A stretch of 43,096 nt of DNA from Alishewanella longhuensis. Its GTDB lineage: Bacteria; Pseudomonadota; Gammaproteobacteria; Enterobacterales; Alteromonadaceae. The DNA lies in assembly GCF_014653435.1 (NCBI RefSeq), contig NZ_BNAO01000013.1, forward strand, positions 1 through 43,096, in the 5' to 3' direction. How positions within the stretch are numbered: the stretch's first letter is position 1; every line of letters begins with the position of its first letter. The notes beneath the pieces were generated by a model that saw only the letters and a list, made by a program, of their open reading frames with translations, made no database searches and was not told the origin of the DNA. Position numbers and translations under genes: made by a program. This document shows, in pieces, positions 21,826 through 30,793 of the stretch.

Positions 21826-24129
21826 ATGCAAAACCCGGTTCACCCGCAAGTCAAAGCCTTTGCTAGCCGTGTCCGGCAATGGGGTCGTTGGCAACTGGGT
21901 ACCTTGTTGGTGGTGTTACTGTCTACTTTAGTGTTGCTTAGCTATCTTGCCTATACTGCTGTTTTTGATCGGGAAGTGGTATTGCATGAATTGCAGCTAC
22001 TTTTAGCTTATATAGTGCCTTTACTTACTGCTGTTACCACCATCGTTTTTTATCTGATACTTCGGCTCGATGCGGCTTTACGCTTTGTTGATGATTCCGC
22101 GCTAGCTGAGCGAAAATTAAACCTGACAATGCAAGAAAGTATTCGGCAGTTAAATTTTGAAATTGAAGAGCGTAAGAAAGCTTTTCAAGCGAAACGTCGG
22201 GCTATTGAGGAACTACGCCGAGAAATTAGTGAGCGACGTAAAACAGAACAAGAATTAGCGGAGCAGAGCTTATTAATTCGCTCAATAGTCGATAGTTCAC
22301 CGGATCTATTTTACTATCGGGATGAAAAAGGTTTATTGGCCAGTTGTAATAAAATGTTTGAAGGCATAATGGGTAGACCCATGTCAGAGCTTATAGGACA
22401 AAACCTGGCCAAGCTTTATGCTGCAGATAGTCCGCAGGCTGCTATTTTATCGGAGTATGAACAAACTGCACCGGAAACAGAGCTAACATTGGATATTGAA
22501 TTCAAACAGCATAATGGTGAAATAAGCTGGTTTGAAATGCGGCATCTGCCTTTTTACGACAGGCAAGGCCGTTATATCGGATTATTGGGGTTTGGCCGCG
22601 ATATCACTTCCAGAAAGTTAGCTGAGCAGGCGCTGGAAAAAGCTTATCAAGACAAAGGGCAGTTTATTGCCACGTTAAGCCATGAGTTGCGCACGCCGTT
22701 AAATGGTATCGTTGGCTTGACCCGCCGCTTACTGGGCAGTGCGTTAGATAATGAACAATTTAGCTGGGCTAATACTATCTTTACCAGCGCGGAAACCCTG
22801 GGCAATATATTTAATGACATCATAGATCTCGATAAGATTGATCGCTGTGAGCTAGATATTATTTATCAAAGCGTACATTTAGAGCGCTTTTTACAAGACA
22901 TCGCAAATTTTGCTGAGCTTATTTGTCAGCAAAAAGGTCTAGAATTTGTGATGCCACAAGATAGTATTTTTGATTGTTATTTATTGCTTGATGCCACACG
23001 CTTACGTCAGGTGTTATGGAACTTATTAAGCAATGCCGTTAAATTTACCAGCAAGGGCCAGATCACCTTAACGTGTGAGTTGACGCAAGATAAGTTGGTA
23101 ATCAAAGTGCTGGATACCGGTATCGGTATAGCAGAGCATGAGTTGGCACGAATTTTTGATATGTATTACAAATCTCAAGATGGACAACGCCTGAGTATCG
23201 TTGGCTCTGGTATAGGTTTGTCCGTTTCCCGCTCGCTGATCTCTGCCATGTCTGGAGATATTCAGGTAGATAGCCAACTAGGTGCTGGTAGTTGCTTTAT
23301 GGTAAGTCTGCCTTTAGTAGAGGCAAATGCCCCTGAGCTGGCATCAGCAGTGAACTGTCCTGCTCTTACTATCCTACTGGTAGAAGATATACCCCTTAAT
23401 GCTGATATTGCTATTGCTCTGCTGGAGCAAAGAGGACACAGCGTTATTCATGCTGAAACTGGAGAGGACGCGCTGGCACTGCTGGACACTGAGGATGATC
23501 TGGATTTAGTGTTACTGGATATGCAGTTGCCTGATATGGAAGGCGATGTTATCGCCAGATTTATTCGTGCAGAACCGCGGTTAGCCAATTTACCGATTGT
23601 TATGTTAAGTGCAAATGTTCGTAAAGCTCAGGAAGCGCTTATTGATATCCGCCTTGACGGCGTACTGAGCAAACCGCTGAACACCGAGAAGCTGGATCTT
23701 TTACTTGCGGAACTATTTTCGCCAAGTGCTCTAAAACGACAGTTACTGTCTACTACAACAGCCGTTGAAGCAGACAGTAAGAACGAGCGCTCAGAGGTAT
23801 TAGATATTGCAACATTGCAAAATTATTTGCAGTCACTTGGCAAAGAGGGGATGCAGCGCAGTGCCAAGTTATTTGCGCAATTATTGCCAGGCTATATTAA
23901 TAAATTGCTCGAAGCCGCCGTGCAGCAACATGAGATTGACTTACAAAGCCATGCCCATAAATTAAAAGGCGCAGCAGCAGCAATAGGCTTGCTATGGGTG
24001 CAACAACAGGCGAAGAAGCTGGAAGAGGAGCCGATGGAAAAATCGTGTCTGGAGCGGAAGATACTAGAATTACACTTTACAGCAGAGCAGCACCTTGCTG
24101 CTCTGCAACAGTATATTGAAAAGTACTAA
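21826..24129 (+). CDS. arcB: Aerobic respiration control sensor kinase ArcB (tripartite)
   Basis: A 767-residue hybrid kinase that senses quinone redox state and phosphorylates ArcA. Order: two membrane segments (about 22-45 and 56-80), coiled coil (about 95-150), PAS domain (about 150-270), HisKA with ATLSHELRTPLNGIVGL (His286), HATPase with NLLSNAVKF and GSGIGLSVSRSL, receiver domain with Asp565 (LDLVLLDMQLPD), and Hpt with His711 (HAHKLKGAAAAIG). All three phosphorelay residues are present. Of the two redox cysteines of E. coli ArcB, the first is kept (Cys174, ASCNKM) but the second is Trp235 (SWFEMR). It ends tail-to-tail with arcA with no bases between the stops. Confidence 0.93.
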   Translation: MQNPVHPQVKAFASRVRQWGRWQLGTLLVVLLSTLVLLSYLAYTAVFDREVVLHELQLLLAYIVPLLTAVTTIVFYLILRLDAALRFVDDSALAERKLNLTMQESIRQLNFEIEERKKAFQAKRRAIEELRREISERRKTEQELAEQSLLIRSIVDSSPDLFYYRDEKGLLASCNKMFEGIMGRPMSELIGQNLAKLYAADSPQAAILSEYEQTAPETELTLDIEFKQHNGEISWFEMRHLPFYDRQGRYIGLLGFGRDITSRKLAEQALEKAYQDKGQFIATLSHELRTPLNGIVGLTRRLLGSALDNEQFSWANTIFTSAETLGNIFNDIIDLDKIDRCELDIIYQSVHLERFLQDIANFAELICQQKGLEFVMPQDSIFDCYLLLDATRLRQVLWNLLSNAVKFTSKGQITLTCELTQDKLVIKVLDTGIGIAEHELARIFDMYYKSQDGQRLSIVGSGIGLSVSRSLISAMSGDIQVDSQLGAGSCFMVSLPLVEANAPELASAVNCPALTILLVEDIPLNADIAIALLEQRGHSVIHAETGEDALALLDTEDDLDLVLLDMQLPDMEGDVIARFIRAEPRLANLPIVMLSANVRKAQEALIDIRLDGVLSKPLNTEKLDLLLAELFSPSALKRQLLSTTTAVEADSKNERSEVLDIATLQNYLQSLGKEGMQRSAKLFAQLLPGYINKLLEAAVQQHEIDLQSHAHKLKGAAAAIGLLWVQQQAKKLEEEPMEKSCLERKILELHFTAEQHLAALQQYIEKY

Positions 24130-24837
24130 TTACTTCTCAATTTTGCCGACAAAGCGGTAACCCTCACCATGGATGGTGCTGATCAATTCTGGGCTGTCGA
24201 TATCTGATTCGAAGTGTTTGCGGATACGACGGATAGTCACGTCAACCGTACGATCATTTGGGCGTAAATCGCGGCCAGTCATATGGCGGATTAGCTGTTC
24301 ACGGGTAAAGATTTTGCCCGGTGTATCTAACATTAAGCGTAACGCGCGGTATTCACCTTTAGGCAGACGGCGTGCAGAGCCACTTGGTGAAGTAAGATTG
24401 CGGCTGTTTTCATCTAAGGTCCAGCCGTTAAACTTTAGAATGCTTTTATGCTCTTCAACAACGGGCTGCGCAGAGGTGCGGCTTAGCAAGTTACGGGCAC
24501 GAATAGTGAGTTCACGCGGGTTAAAAGGTTTGGTTAGGTAGTCATCAGCGCCAATTTCCAAACCCAGGATACGATCTACTTCACTGTCGCGGCCGGTTAA
24601 AAAGATTAAACCTATATTTTCTTTCTGGCGCAGTTCTCTTGCTAAAATCAAGCCATTCTTACCAGGTAGGTTAATGTCCATAACGATAAGATTGACTTGA
24701 TTTTCCTCCAGCTTTTTGTGCATCTCTTCGCCGTTAACGGCTTCGATCACATCATAGCCTTCCCCCTGGAACAGACTCACCAGATTCAATCTGGTAACTT
24801 CTTCATCTTCAACGACTAGAATCACAGGTGTTTGCAT
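24130..24837 (-). CDS. arcA: Two-component response regulator ArcA
   Basis: A 235-residue OmpR-class regulator that controls aerobic and anaerobic metabolism. The receiver domain opens [19 protein letters not shown], with the phosphoacceptor Asp54 ([12 protein letters not shown]), Thr/Lys switch positions ([16 protein letters not shown]), and [11 protein letters not shown] almost identical to E. coli ArcA. The winged-helix DNA-binding domain includes [17 protein letters not shown] and IHGEGYRF. It is convergent with its cognate sensor gene; in E. coli the two are far apart. A strong inverted repeat overlaps its predicted promoter. Confidence 0.95.
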   Translation of the reverse strand: MQTPVILVVEDEEVTRLNLVSLFQGEGYDVIEAVNGEEMHKKLEENQVNLIVMDINLPGKNGLILARELRQKENIGLIFLTGRDSEVDRILGLEIGADDYLTKPFNPRELTIRARNLLSRTSAQPVVEEHKSILKFNGWTLDENSRNLTSPSGSARRLPKGEYRALRLMLDTPGKIFTREQLIRHMTGRDLRPNDRTVDVTIRRIRKHFESDIDSPELISTIHGEGYRFVGKIEK

Positions 24838-24922
24838 TAGAGTTAAACCTTATTTAAGAAAAGTAACAGTTGAGTTTAAAAAAAGATGGATTAGTTGGCC
24901 ATCAGGTATCAAATTATGTGCA

Positions 24923-24969
24923 ATTATAAACTATAGCGGCAATTGTTAACAAGAATTTTGTTAACAATT
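24923..24969 (-). promoter_or_regulatory. Predicted arcA promoter with overlapping operator
   Basis: On the minus strand TTGTTA (24947-24952) and TATAAT (24923-24928) are 18 bases apart, about 85 bases before arcA. AATTGTTAAC (24941-24950) and GTTAACAATT (24960-24969) form a perfect 10-bp inverted repeat with a nine-base spacer that covers the -35 box. The GTTA cores resemble ArcA-type sites, so autoregulation is plausible. Confidence 0.5.
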
Positions 24970-25017
24970 AGCCTTGTCTAATATTATTTTTTTATTATCT
25001 ACTGTTATATCAGCGCG

Positions 25018-26655
25018 TTAGCTGTTTAGCTTAGAGGGGCTGACGCTACCCACCGGGAAATCAACATCAATTTGAATACCTTCACCAAGCTGGCTTTCTA
25101 AATTAATTTTGCCGTTAAGTGCTTGAGTTACCAAATTATAGACTAGATGCAGACCTAAGCCACTGCCGCCATCACCCCGGCGGGTAGTAACAAAGGGGTC
25201 AAAAATACGTTTACGGATATGCTCAGGTACCCCTTTGCCATTATCGCTATAATGTAGATAACATCTATGCTGCTTTAGTTGCACATCAATGATAATTTCA
25301 CCAGCTTGCCCTTCGTCAAAAGCATGAATTAGGCTGTTCATGATGAGATTAATTAAAATCTGATTTATTGGCCCAGGTTTACTGGTAATAATTAAGTCTG
25401 CCGGACAATTAATTTTTAATTGATGCTGCGTTTTCTTTAAGTTAGGGCGTAATGAGAGTACTACCTCATTGAGCAATTGCTGCATATTGAATTGGCGTAA
25501 ACTGTCATTAGACTGATCGACTGCTACCTGTTTAAAGCTGCTAATTAAACCTGCTGCCCGTTCTAAATTGCGGTAAATAATACCAAGGTTTTCTTTGCTA
25601 TCTCCTAAGAAGCGCGCTAATTGATTGGATGAAAGTGTTTTCTTCTCAAAAGCCTGTTCAATTTCATGAACCTTATCTTGCAACAGAGTTGAAGCGGTTA
25701 CGCCAAGGCCTATTGGGGTATTTACCTCATGTGCGATCCCTGCAACCATCTGACCGAGACTGGCCATTTTCTCGGTCTCAACAATTTGATTTTGATATTT
25801 GTGCAGTGTTGCTAAAGTATTCAGCAGCTCTTGGTTGGATTCTTTTAAAGCGGAGGTCCGTTCGCTGATTTTTTGCTCTAAACTTTGGTTCAGTTGCTTA
25901 ATTTCTTGTTCAGCTTGTTCCATTTTGTAAAGCTGCCCCTCTACGCGGTCCATCATCGTATTGAAAGCACGATTAAGCTGGTTAAATTCGCGGAGTTCTG
26001 CAATTGGCGCTCTGACTCGATAGTCTTTATTACGGGCTACCTGATGCACCAGTTCCAGCAAGTCACTAATGGGTTTGGTAAAGCGTTGTTGTAGTTTTAA
26101 CGCCATAAAATAGCACAGGCTCAGGGCAATAAAAGCGATGAAGACATTGATCATAATTTGCAGACGTTGTGAGCTTTCTAATCCTTCGTTACTGGCTCTG
26201 AGGTAAACGTAGCCTAAGAGCTGATTATCAACTGACACCGCTTTCATTTGCTCGATATAATCTTGATTATTCAAAGGTTCTGCCAGCTCGGCTAATCGGG
26301 ACATCTGTGGTGGCCAGGGCCCTGTATCCCGGCGGTTATAACTGGCAAAAAATTTTAATTGCTGGCTCTCAGGCTCGAGTTGATAAATATGGACATTTTT
26401 GATAATCGGAACTGCACTCAGTGAATTGAGGCGTTGTTCTTCACGGAATTTATTATTATTTTGTAGGCTAGTTTGCGCGTTAATAGCCATAATATTGAGT
26501 AAACCGGAAAGCTGCTCCTGCAATTGTAGTTGTTGTCGCTGATAATCGAGGTAGTTAGATGATAGCAAGGCTATCGATAAGGCGGTGCTGCAAATTAGCA
26601 TTACCAACCAGATAAAGGCGCTTTTCATTGAGGTCGTGCGATTTAGGCTTGTCAT
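25018..26655 (-). CDS. Membrane sensor histidine kinase without adjacent regulator
   Basis: A kinase of about 545 residues from the chosen ATG. Domain order: membrane segment near the N-terminus, periplasmic sensor region of about 130 residues (resembling CHASE8-type domains), second membrane segment, HAMP domain (KPISDLLELVHQVARNKDYR), a coiled coil, HisKA with GQMVAGIAHEVNTPIG (His309), then HATPase with NLIMNSLIHAF, DNGKGVPE and GGSGLGLHLVYNL. A TTG 33 bases upstream would add 11 residues; the ATG is preferred, though both ribosome sites are weak. No receiver or regulator gene is next to it except arcA, which has its own promoter. The stimulus is unknown. Confidence 0.85.
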   Translation of the reverse strand: MTSLNRTTSMKSAFIWLVMLICSTALSIALLSSNYLDYQRQQLQLQEQLSGLLNIMAINAQTSLQNNNKFREEQRLNSLSAVPIIKNVHIYQLEPESQQLKFFASYNRRDTGPWPPQMSRLAELAEPLNNQDYIEQMKAVSVDNQLLGYVYLRASNEGLESSQRLQIMINVFIAFIALSLCYFMALKLQQRFTKPISDLLELVHQVARNKDYRVRAPIAELREFNQLNRAFNTMMDRVEGQLYKMEQAEQEIKQLNQSLEQKISERTSALKESNQELLNTLATLHKYQNQIVETEKMASLGQMVAGIAHEVNTPIGLGVTASTLLQDKVHEIEQAFEKKTLSSNQLARFLGDSKENLGIIYRNLERAAGLISSFKQVAVDQSNDSLRQFNMQQLLNEVVLSLRPNLKKTQHQLKINCPADLIITSKPGPINQILINLIMNSLIHAFDEGQAGEIIIDVQLKQHRCYLHYSDNGKGVPEHIRKRIFDPFVTTRRGDGGSGLGLHLVYNLVTQALNGKINLESQLGEGIQIDVDFPVGSVSPSKLNS

Positions 26656-26778
26656 CTGCGGTTCAGATTCTCTATGCAACGCTATCAATAGTTATTATGA
26701 TGCTAAACAGATAATAGTCTTTTCGCAAAGGTATAGTGGAAAAATTATCTATCACAGTTCATAGTATTGGCGAGCCAG

Positions 26779-27195
26779 ATGACAAAGGTGTGGTTTATGG
26801 AGCTGTGGGAAAGCTATAAGCGTAGTATTTTTTTGTGTCATCAGCGGCTGGCAGAGCATATAAGTTTTGCTATTATCAGCGCGCAAAACCCTGCTGGGCA
26901 ACTTAGCAGTCCGGTGGCTAATCAACTTTTCGATAAACAGCTGCAGGCTTATCTAGAACAAATTAATACCCCATACCGCTCTATTACCGGCGCCGCGCCT
27001 GATTTTAGTTTTCAAGAAAAAAGTTGGATGGTGCTTTGTGACAAAGAGCAGGCTATCGCTATTGGTCGGCAGTTTACTCAAAATGCCATTTATTGGATTG
27101 AACAGAACGAACTGTATTTAGTGCCGGTGCTCTTAACTCAACGCGAAGAATATCTCGGCGGATTTAACAGTCGAATGTTTTTATTGCCATCTTAA
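26779..27195 (+). CDS. DUF3293-type protein
   Basis: A small soluble protein (138 residues) of the DUF3293 kind, judged from FAIISAQNPAG near the N-terminus, the PYRSITGAAPDFSFQEKSW core, and the aromatic C-terminus ending SRMFLLPS. The function of the family is not known. An internal ATG 18 bases further in (MELWESYKRS) has a better ribosome site, AAAGG eight bases upstream, and may be the true start. The stop overlaps that of the next, convergent gene by four bases (TTAA). Confidence 0.75.
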   Translation: MTKVWFMELWESYKRSIFLCHQRLAEHISFAIISAQNPAGQLSSPVANQLFDKQLQAYLEQINTPYRSITGAAPDFSFQEKSWMVLCDKEQAIAIGRQFTQNAIYWIEQNELYLVPVLLTQREEYLGGFNSRMFLLPS

Positions 27196-27509
27196 CGCTC
27201 GCGTCTTATCACTTGCAGCAAAGGCTCAACATCATGTTGTAATTCCGCTTTAAATTGTTGCTTTAATCTGTGTTGTGCCAGTCGCTGTTCTGCATTTTCA
27301 GGTTCACTCAACAGTGGCAAAAAATCAGTGATACAAATACAGCGCAATGCCGGTTTTTCCATATTAGGCAGTTGTACTGCCCGATAAATTTGATGCGGAC
27401 AAGCACTGGTTCGGCTGGCGGCTTTAATACAAGTAGCATTATCACTGGCAGTAGCAGTGCTGCTGCCAGTGGCGAGCAGCACCATCATCAACAGCAGGTG
27501 TTTTTGCAT
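27192..27509 (-). CDS. Small exported protein of unknown function
   Basis: A 105-residue protein with a signal peptide (MQKHLLLMMVLLATGSSTATA, cleaved near ASDNA). The mature part has four cysteines (TCIK, SACP, RCIC) that could form disulfides, and a charged helical C-terminus. I recognise no family. It lies 15 bases downstream of rsmC on the same strand, so it is likely co-transcribed with trmB-rsmC. Confidence 0.6.
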   Translation of the reverse strand: MQKHLLLMMVLLATGSSTATASDNATCIKAASRTSACPHQIYRAVQLPNMEKPALRCICITDFLPLLSEPENAEQRLAQHRLKQQFKAELQHDVEPLLQVIRRER

Positions 27510-27524
27510 CTTCAGCTTTTCCCG

Positions 27525-28532
27525 TTAGGACTTTACTGCTTGGTATACCACAAAACCATTGGCTTTTGCCAGAGCCTTCACATTGCCAAAGGCTTGCTCC
27601 AGTAATTGCTGATAAGCGAGATGATTATTGGCAACCAAAGTTAGGGTGCCGCCTTTTTGTAATCGACTTACACTTTGGGCAATAAAAGCTTCACTGATAG
27701 TGTAATCGGTTTTAATGCCTGTATGAAACGGGGGATTACTGACGATATGCTTAAAGCTTGCCGGTTCGGTTGGTAAACCATCGGCAGCAACAACTTTACC
27801 GGATAGCTTATTTGCCGCTAACGTTGCTTGTGTTGCCTCTACTGCCAACATACTGATATCAGAGCAATAAAGTTCTATTGCTGGCACTTGCTGCTTTAAT
27901 GCTGCGCCAATAATGCCTGCACCGCAGGCAAAGTCGAGCACTCTGCCATCCTGAATATGTGATAGATGTTGTAATAATAACGCTGTACCCACATCTAGTT
28001 TTCCATGATTAAAGACGCCAGCTAAAGAGCAGATCGTTAACGACATGTTGTTTAGCGTGAGCGAAAATTCACTTAGTTGTCTGGCTGCTAGGCTGCCAAA
28101 ATCACCCGTTAGTGAAAACCATAAACAATGTTTGGCGTTGTCTAGCTTGTGTGCATGTAGTCCAAGCTTCTCTGCATGGTTAACTAAGCTTTTAATGCCA
28201 CCTTTATTATCGCCGACTACATAGATATGCGCGCTGTCGGTTAATGCTGAGCTTAAAAGCTGCAAGCTACCTGCTAATTGCTCTTTGCTTTTTGGATAAA
28301 ACACCACCGCAGTGTCAAATTGCTCGGTAAACTGTGGTTTGGCAGCAAAGTACACTGTTGATCCGGCTTGTTGCCACTGGTTTTGCACCGCTGCATCGGT
28401 GGTATAGCAACTAAAAGCAGTTAAACTATTTAGTTGTCGCGGGAGTTGATCCGCCTCTGGCTCAACAAACAAAACTTTGCCTGTTAAGTCACTCTGATTG
28501 CGTAAAATAAGCTGACTGGTGTTAGCGAGCAT
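27525..28532 (-). CDS. rsmC: 16S rRNA (guanine(1207)-N2)-methyltransferase
   Basis: A 335-residue enzyme methylating G1207 of 16S rRNA. The C-terminal half carries the S-adenosylmethionine motif (VLDFACGAGIIGAAL) and the catalytic IVSNPPFHTG typical of N2-guanine methyltransferases. The N-terminal half is the degenerate methyltransferase-like domain of RsmC. The start ATG overlaps the trmB stop by one base (TAATG), indicating translational coupling. Confidence 0.92.
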   Translation of the reverse strand: MLANTSQLILRNQSDLTGKVLFVEPEADQLPRQLNSLTAFSCYTTDAAVQNQWQQAGSTVYFAAKPQFTEQFDTAVVFYPKSKEQLAGSLQLLSSALTDSAHIYVVGDNKGGIKSLVNHAEKLGLHAHKLDNAKHCLWFSLTGDFGSLAARQLSEFSLTLNNMSLTICSLAGVFNHGKLDVGTALLLQHLSHIQDGRVLDFACGAGIIGAALKQQVPAIELYCSDISMLAVEATQATLAANKLSGKVVAADGLPTEPASFKHIVSNPPFHTGIKTDYTISEAFIAQSVSRLQKGGTLTLVANNHLAYQQLLEQAFGNVKALAKANGFVVYQAVKS

Positions 28533-29269
28533 TAACTTATCCTTTTAAACATAAGATCCCAAACACCATGTCCAAGCTTCTGGCCGCGTTGTTCAAATTT
28601 GGTGAGTGGCCGATGTTCCGGGCGCTCTACATAGTCGCCACTAGCAGACAAGTTCTCAAATCCCTCTGCCGCGCGCATAACTTCTAACATATGCTCGGCA
28701 TAGTTTTCCCAGTCAGTTGCCATATGGAAAACACCGCCGATTTTTAATTTGCTACGCAGTGCTTGCACGAAATCTGGCTGCACGATACGTCTTTTGTGAT
28801 GACGTTTTTTATGCCAGGGATCCGGGAAAAATAGCTGCACGGTATCTAAGCTTTGCTCGGGAATCATTTGGGCCAACACTTCTACTGCATCGTGTTCAAA
28901 CACTTTAAGATTACTGAGTGCTTCGGTATGCGCTTCCGATAGACAAGCGCCAACTCCAGGTCTATGTACTTCGATACCGATAAAGTCTTGTTCGGGTGCG
29001 GCTTTGGCCATGGCTACCAGGGATTTACCCATACCAAAGCCTATTTCCAGCACTCTCGGCGCACTGCGAGCAAATACCTGATCCAAAGATAATAAAGTAT
29101 CCTGGTAATCTATACCGTACTTTATCCAGTAATTGTCCAGAGCATGTTGCTGGCCCTTCGTCAGGCGGCCCTCACGCAGCACAAAAGAACGAATTCGCCG
29201 CAAATAAGGCGCTGTGGCGTTAGTGTCTTCAGTATTTTCTGGTGATGGCGTCTTGGCCTCTGTGCTCAT
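28532..29269 (-). CDS. trmB: tRNA (guanine(46)-N7)-methyltransferase
   Basis: A 245-residue SAM-dependent enzyme making m7G46 in tRNA. Motifs are [16 protein letters not shown] (SAM binding) and the family signature [16 protein letters not shown]. The ATG beginning [12 protein letters not shown] is chosen because GGAG lies six bases upstream; a longer frame adds a basic, unlikely 20-residue leader. It is divergent from mutY, as in many gammaproteobacteria, and is the first gene of a run with rsmC. Confidence 0.94.
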   Translation of the reverse strand: MSTEAKTPSPENTEDTNATAPYLRRIRSFVLREGRLTKGQQHALDNYWIKYGIDYQDTLLSLDQVFARSAPRVLEIGFGMGKSLVAMAKAAPEQDFIGIEVHRPGVGACLSEAHTEALSNLKVFEHDAVEVLAQMIPEQSLDTVQLFFPDPWHKKRHHKRRIVQPDFVQALRSKLKIGGVFHMATDWENYAEHMLEVMRAAEGFENLSASGDYVERPEHRPLTKFEQRGQKLGHGVWDLMFKRIS

Positions 29270-29410
29270 GCTCTGCTCCGATACGATAAAATAGCGGCGT
29301 ATTATCCTTGGAATAAGGGCTAAGCTCAACCTAATAAAATAGTAGCTATCTGGTAAACTAGGTTACAACAATAACCTTTGCTTAAATGAACTGGATTTAG
29401 GAGTATAATT

Positions 29411-30469
29411 TTGCAGCACGCAAGCTGGTTTAGCGAACAATTAGTTAAGTGGTACCGGCAGCACGGCCGTAAAACCCTGCCATGGCAAATAGAAAAAAGC
29501 CCCTATAAAACCTGGTTATCAGAGGTGATGTTACAGCAAACACAAGTTGCAACGGTGATTCCTTATTTTCAGCGTTTTATGGCGCGCTTTCCCGACGTGA
29601 ACAGCCTGGCAGAAGCACCGATTGATGAGGTACTGCATTTATGGACGGGGCTTGGTTATTATGCCCGTGCCCGTAACTTACACAATGCGGCCAAAAAAAT
29701 TGCTACAGACTTCTCTGGTGAGTTTCCAACCGATTTTGCTGATGTTCTGGCTTTGCCAGGGGTGGGGCGCTCTACTGCCGGTGCCATCTTGTCTTTGTCG
29801 CAGGGGCAGCATTACCCCATTTTAGATGGGAACTGTAAAAGGGTACTCGCCCGGTTCGCCGCTATTGAAGGTTGGCCTGGCGAAAAAGCCGTAGAGCAAA
29901 AGTTATGGCAACTGGCAGAGCAGTTTACCCCGGCTGATACGGTTGCAGAGTTTAATCAGGCCATGATGGATTTGGGGGCCTCACTTTGTAGCCGGAGTAA
30001 ACCGCGCTGCAGTGAATGCCCATTAAAGTTAAACTGTGTGGCGGCGCTAAGTGGCGAGCAGGCACGTTATCCAGGTAAAAAGCCGAAAAAAACGATTCCC
30101 GAGCGGCAAAGCTTCTGGTTGCTGTTACGCTATCAGCAGCAAGTTTGTTTGGTGCAGCGCCCTCAGGCGGGGTTATGGGGCGGTTTATTTGGCTTTTTAG
30201 AGTTTGCCAATGCTGCCGAGCGTGAGCATTATCTGCTGGTACAAGGACTCAAGGTAACGCAACAACAAGAGTTGCCCGCTTTTCGCCATACCTTTAGTCA
30301 TTTCCACTTATGGATCCAGCCACTCGTAGCAGAACTAAACGCATTACCTTTGTCAGTACAGGAGCAATCGGCTGCTAGTTGGTTTACAATATCGGCTATG
30401 CCTGAAGTGGGGTTGTCTGCGCCAGCTAAACTTTTGCTAGAGCAACTGGCCACCCATTCATTTGATTAA
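29411..30469 (+). CDS. mutY: A/G-specific adenine DNA glycosylase
   Basis: A 352-residue base-excision repair enzyme that removes adenine opposite 8-oxoguanine. The catalytic Glu38 ([12 protein letters not shown]) and Asp139 ([13 protein letters not shown]) are present, as is the [4Fe-4S] loop with Cys193, 200, 203 and 209 (C-x6-C-x2-C-x5-C). The C-terminal NUDIX-like domain recognises oxoG ([10 protein letters not shown]). The start is TTG: AGGAG lies seven bases upstream and the resulting MQHASWFS aligns with E. coli MutY. It is followed by yggX after 11 bases. Confidence 0.96.
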   Translation: MQHASWFSEQLVKWYRQHGRKTLPWQIEKSPYKTWLSEVMLQQTQVATVIPYFQRFMARFPDVNSLAEAPIDEVLHLWTGLGYYARARNLHNAAKKIATDFSGEFPTDFADVLALPGVGRSTAGAILSLSQGQHYPILDGNCKRVLARFAAIEGWPGEKAVEQKLWQLAEQFTPADTVAEFNQAMMDLGASLCSRSKPRCSECPLKLNCVAALSGEQARYPGKKPKKTIPERQSFWLLLRYQQQVCLVQRPQAGLWGGLFGFLEFANAAEREHYLLVQGLKVTQQQELPAFRHTFSHFHLWIQPLVAELNALPLSVQEQSAASWFTISAMPEVGLSAPAKLLLEQLATHSFD

Positions 30470-30480
30470 GGATTTGTATT

Positions 30481-30750
30481 ATGAGCCGTACCGTTTATTG
30501 TCAATATTTAAAAAAAGAAGCGCCGGGCTTAGATTTTCAGTTTTACCCGGGAGAGCTGGGTAAAAAGGTTTTTGACAATATCAGTAAAGAAGCCTGGGCC
30601 CTGTGGCAAACCAAGCAGGTGATGCTGATTAACGAAAAAAAGCTGAATATGATGAATCTGGAACACCGCAAGTTATTAGAAGAACAGATGGTTGCTTTTT
30701 TGTTCGAAGGGCAAGAAGTGGAAATTGAAGGTTACAAGCCGCAAGCTTAA
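30481..30750 (+). CDS. yggX: Fe(2+)-trafficking / oxidative damage protection protein
   Basis: An 89-residue protein of the YggX family, which protects iron-sulfur clusters and labile iron from oxidation. It begins [18 protein letters not shown], including the conserved Cys7, and contains [20 protein letters not shown]. The mutY-yggX pair is conserved and fits, because MutY carries an iron-sulfur cluster. Confidence 0.95.
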   Translation: MSRTVYCQYLKKEAPGLDFQFYPGELGKKVFDNISKEAWALWQTKQVMLINEKKLNMMNLEHRKLLEEQMVAFLFEGQEVEIEGYKPQA

Positions 30751-30793
30751 ACCGACAATAATCTTGATTATTCAAATTGATTAATGGACTCGT

